Below, piece by piece: positions 7,023-8,559 of a stretch of 8,559 bases of DNA. A program made the translations under genes and the position numbers. The notes under the pieces were generated by a model that was not told where the DNA came from, searched no databases, and worked only from the letters and a program-made list of their open reading frames with translations. Source of the DNA: an uncultured bacterium (GTDB lineage: Bacteria; Verrucomicrobiota; Kiritimatiellia; CAIKKV01); assembly GCA_903828035.1 (NCBI GenBank), contig CAIKKV010000598.1, positions 1 to 8,559 on the forward strand, given 5' to 3'. Every line of letters starts with the position of its first letter. Within the stretch, counting starts at the first letter, position 1.

Positions 7023-7892
7023 TCAGGCAACGGCCCTGGGAATGGGCGTCATCGTCAGCACCAGGCGGGGTTCTGTTCCCCGCCGTTCCTGGCTGAGCGC
7101 GGAGGTTACCATGACCTCGCAGGCTCCCCCCTTGGCGGTGTTCAGCTTGAGGACGCCCATCCAGGCGCCATTCGCGGAGGGCGCATGCAACATCGCGAAA
7201 ACAGTCTCATAGGAGTTGCAGAAATCGGCAATCAGCCGCTTGAGGACGGCCTCCTCGCTGTCGACATTCAGGATCTTGAGGAAAGCGGGATTCACGAACT
7301 CGATGGCGCCGTCCTGGTTGCAGACCACGATGCCCGCCCCGGCGCTCCGGATCGCCTCGTGGCTCAGCTCCCGCTGGTCCCGCACCTTCTCGCGCCGCTC
7401 GACGTTGTGGATGGTGAAGATAAAATCGCCGTCGTTAAGCAGGTGGATGCGGCTGATCGCGATTTCCGCGGGAAAGAGCGTGCCGTCCTTGCGCTTGCAG
7501 TTTCCGTTCACCACGGTGAAACGCCCGGCCTCCGCATTGGCGCGCAATTTATAAAGCAGCCGGGAGTTGATGCCGACAACCAGCTCTTCGCACTGCAGGC
7601 CCCACAGGTCCCGGGAGGTGTACCCCAGGTACTGCTCCGCCCGCTGGTTGCTTCCGATCACGGCGCCTTTGGCGTCGAAAATCAGAACCCCGTCATAGAG
7701 CCCGGCCAACAGGTTCTTATATAATGAAATATCGGCGTTTCGGCCCGGAACAGGGGCCGAAGAGGTCGGCGCCGGGGCGGGAACCGGGGCAGGAACCGGG
7801 GCAGGAGTCGGCGCGGCAACCGGCGGCGTAGCGCTTTGCCCGCCGGGGGCCTCCGGCTTCTTCGTCAGTGAGTTAAAGAATTTGTCGAGCAC
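7023..7892 (-). CDS. Protein with two PAS domains and no output domain
   Basis: Predicted cytoplasmic sensor or scaffold of 289 aa. A short N-terminal segment (MLDKFFNSLTKK) is followed by a Pro/Ala-rich linker (about 22-50). PAS 1 covers roughly 55-168 (LYDGVLIFDAKGAVIGSN, then KRKDGTLFPAEIAIS) and PAS 2 roughly 176-284 (AGAGIVVCNQDGAIEFVNPA). RREKVRDQRELSHEAI between them (166-181) looks like the signalling helix common between PAS domains. No histidine kinase, GGDEF, EAL, HTH or methyl-accepting domain follows, and translation stops soon after PAS 2, so it probably signals through a partner. The start is GTG at 7892, supported by AAGGA 8 nt upstream; a nearby ATG at 7896 is out of frame. 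The upstream zinc-ribbon gene ends 51 nt away and has a similar linker style. Ligand unknown; two buried Cys (131-132 region and 191) do not form a heme motif. Confidence 0.85.
   Translation of the reverse strand: MLDKFFNSLTKKPEAPGGQSATPPVAAPTPAPVPAPVPAPAPTSSAPVPGRNADISLYKNLLAGLYDGVLIFDAKGAVIGSNQRAEQYLGYTSRDLWGLQCEELVVGINSRLLYKLRANAEAGRFTVVNGNCKRKDGTLFPAEIAISRIHLLNDGDFIFTIHNVERREKVRDQRELSHEAIRSAGAGIVVCNQDGAIEFVNPAFLKILNVDSEEAVLKRLIADFCNSYETVFAMLHAPSANGAWMGVLKLNTAKGGACEVMVTSALSQERRGTEPRLVLTMTPIPRAVA
7772..7807. repeat. Three tandem 12-bp repeats in the PAS-protein linker
   Basis: Three consecutive units, ccggggcgggaa, ccggggcaggaa and ccggggcaggag, differ at one position each and encode the PAPV-type repeats of the Pro/Ala-rich linker. 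Copy changes by slippage would add or remove four residues without a frameshift, so linker length could vary among strains. Confidence 0.75.
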
Positions 7893-7943
7893 CGCATAAT
7901 TCCTTCTATGAACCGAACCCGGATGATACGCGTTCCCTGTCTC

Positions 7944-8559
7944 TTATTGCAAGTCGGACAGATCGATGCGGATCGTCATGGATGAGACATCCGGCTTTTT
8001 CGGGCTCGTCGTGGAAGCCTGCGGCTTTGCCGGCGGCGGCTTGGGCGCGTTCGCCAGCGGCACCGTCAACCCCGTGCCGCACGTGGGACAATCCACCGGC
8101 ATGCCGACCATGTCCACCGGGGCCTCGATCTCCTGGCCACAGGCCCGGCAGATAAACGAAACAAAATCGATGGGAGACTCCTTCACAGCCGCCTTGCCCG
8201 CCAACACCTGTTTATCCGGCCTGGCCTCCGGCTGGCGCTGCGGAATGGTCAACGACGCCTGGCAGAACGGGCAAGCCCCCTTCTTCCCGGCCGTCTTCGG
8301 AGGCGCGGCTATCATGCTCCCACACTCGGGGCAGGGAAATACAACCTGCCCCTCCTCCGTATCCGGGAGCACCGTCGCCGCCGCCGCACGCGCGACCGGG
8401 GCAGGCGCGGCTCCGGCAGGAGCTGAAACCGGAGCGGCGGGTGCGGCCGCTTCGAGGGGCGTCAAATCGTCGATGATCTGGACTTTCACATCCGTGTTGG
8501 GCGCGATGGCGGTTTTAGCCTTCTTCAAGGGGATAATTTTGACGGCAAGCCGGTCGCCG
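7944..8559 (-). CDS. Double zinc-ribbon protein, open at its 5' end
   Basis: Unrecognised protein; the visible 204 residues contain two CxxC-CxxC zinc ribbons. Numbering from the first full codon in the window, ribbon 1 uses Cys76, 79, 96 and 99 (CPECG, then CPFC), and ribbon 2 uses Cys137, 140, 157 and 160 (CRACG, then CPTC). Both have the short IxAPxxxxG-type spacer often seen in PVC-group zinc ribbons. An Ala/Pro-rich linker lies at 36-64, a second Lys/Pro-rich one at 170-190, and the protein ends in TIRIDLSDLQ. The reading frame stays open to the right edge (GDRLAVKIIPLKK). An in-frame TTG at 8528 lacks a convincing Shine-Dalgarno sequence, so the true start is probably outside the window. 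Role could be protein or nucleic-acid binding. The PAS-protein gene follows after 51 nt, and both proteins share Pro/Ala linkers, so a joint function is possible but unproven. Confidence 0.75.
   Translation of the reverse strand, partial: GDRLAVKIIPLKKAKTAIAPNTDVKVQIIDDLTPLEAAAPAAPVSAPAGAAPAPVARAAAATVLPDTEEGQVVFPCPECGSMIAAPPKTAGKKGACPFCQASLTIPQRQPEARPDKQVLAGKAAVKESPIDFVSFICRACGQEIEAPVDMVGMPVDCPTCGTGLTVPLANAPKPPPAKPQASTTSPKKPDVSSMTIRIDLSDLQ

Overview
The window is a GC-rich bacterial segment in which every supportable gene lies on the minus strand, so transcription runs from the right edge toward position 1. The gene style suggests a saccharide-degrading member of the PVC group (Kiritimatiellota, Lentisphaerota or Verrucomicrobiota). 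The evidence is leaderless glycosidases beside a Gfo/Idh/MocA oxidoreductase, CxxC zinc ribbons joined by Pro/Ala-rich linkers, and palindromic elements in the gaps. This placement is an inference from gene content; there is no marker gene.

Right part (about 5078-8559). A zinc-ribbon protein, open at the window edge, is followed by a protein with two PAS domains and no visible output domain, then a RhlE-type DEAD-box RNA helicase, then a GNAT acetyltransferase 18 nt downstream of the helicase. These look like housekeeping or regulatory genes. The helicase-GNAT pair is probably co-transcribed. The zinc-ribbon and PAS genes, 51 nt apart, may also be.

Left part (1-4975). This is a small carbohydrate cluster. 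A Gfo/Idh/MocA oxidoreductase resembling GH109 NAD-dependent glycosidases is followed, after one nucleotide, by a GH116 glycosidase. A 262-bp gap then precedes a GH29 alpha-L-fucosidase cut off by the left edge. None of the three has a signal peptide, so I infer that imported fucosylated oligosaccharides are dismantled in the cytoplasm. No transporter, sulfatase or regulator gene is visible in the window.

The gap before the fucosidase is the most interesting non-coding stretch. It has a perfect TTGACA -35 box, a 13-bp AT-rich palindrome identical to the 6-1-6 core of the Fur box lying across the -10 region, and two GC-rich palindromic elements that look like dispersed (REP-like) repeats. I see no CRISPR array, transposon, prophage, tRNA or rRNA gene. 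I found no convincing new multi-gene system; the leads are the operator-like palindrome, the cysteine-rich insertion near the GH116 active site, and the output-less PAS protein.
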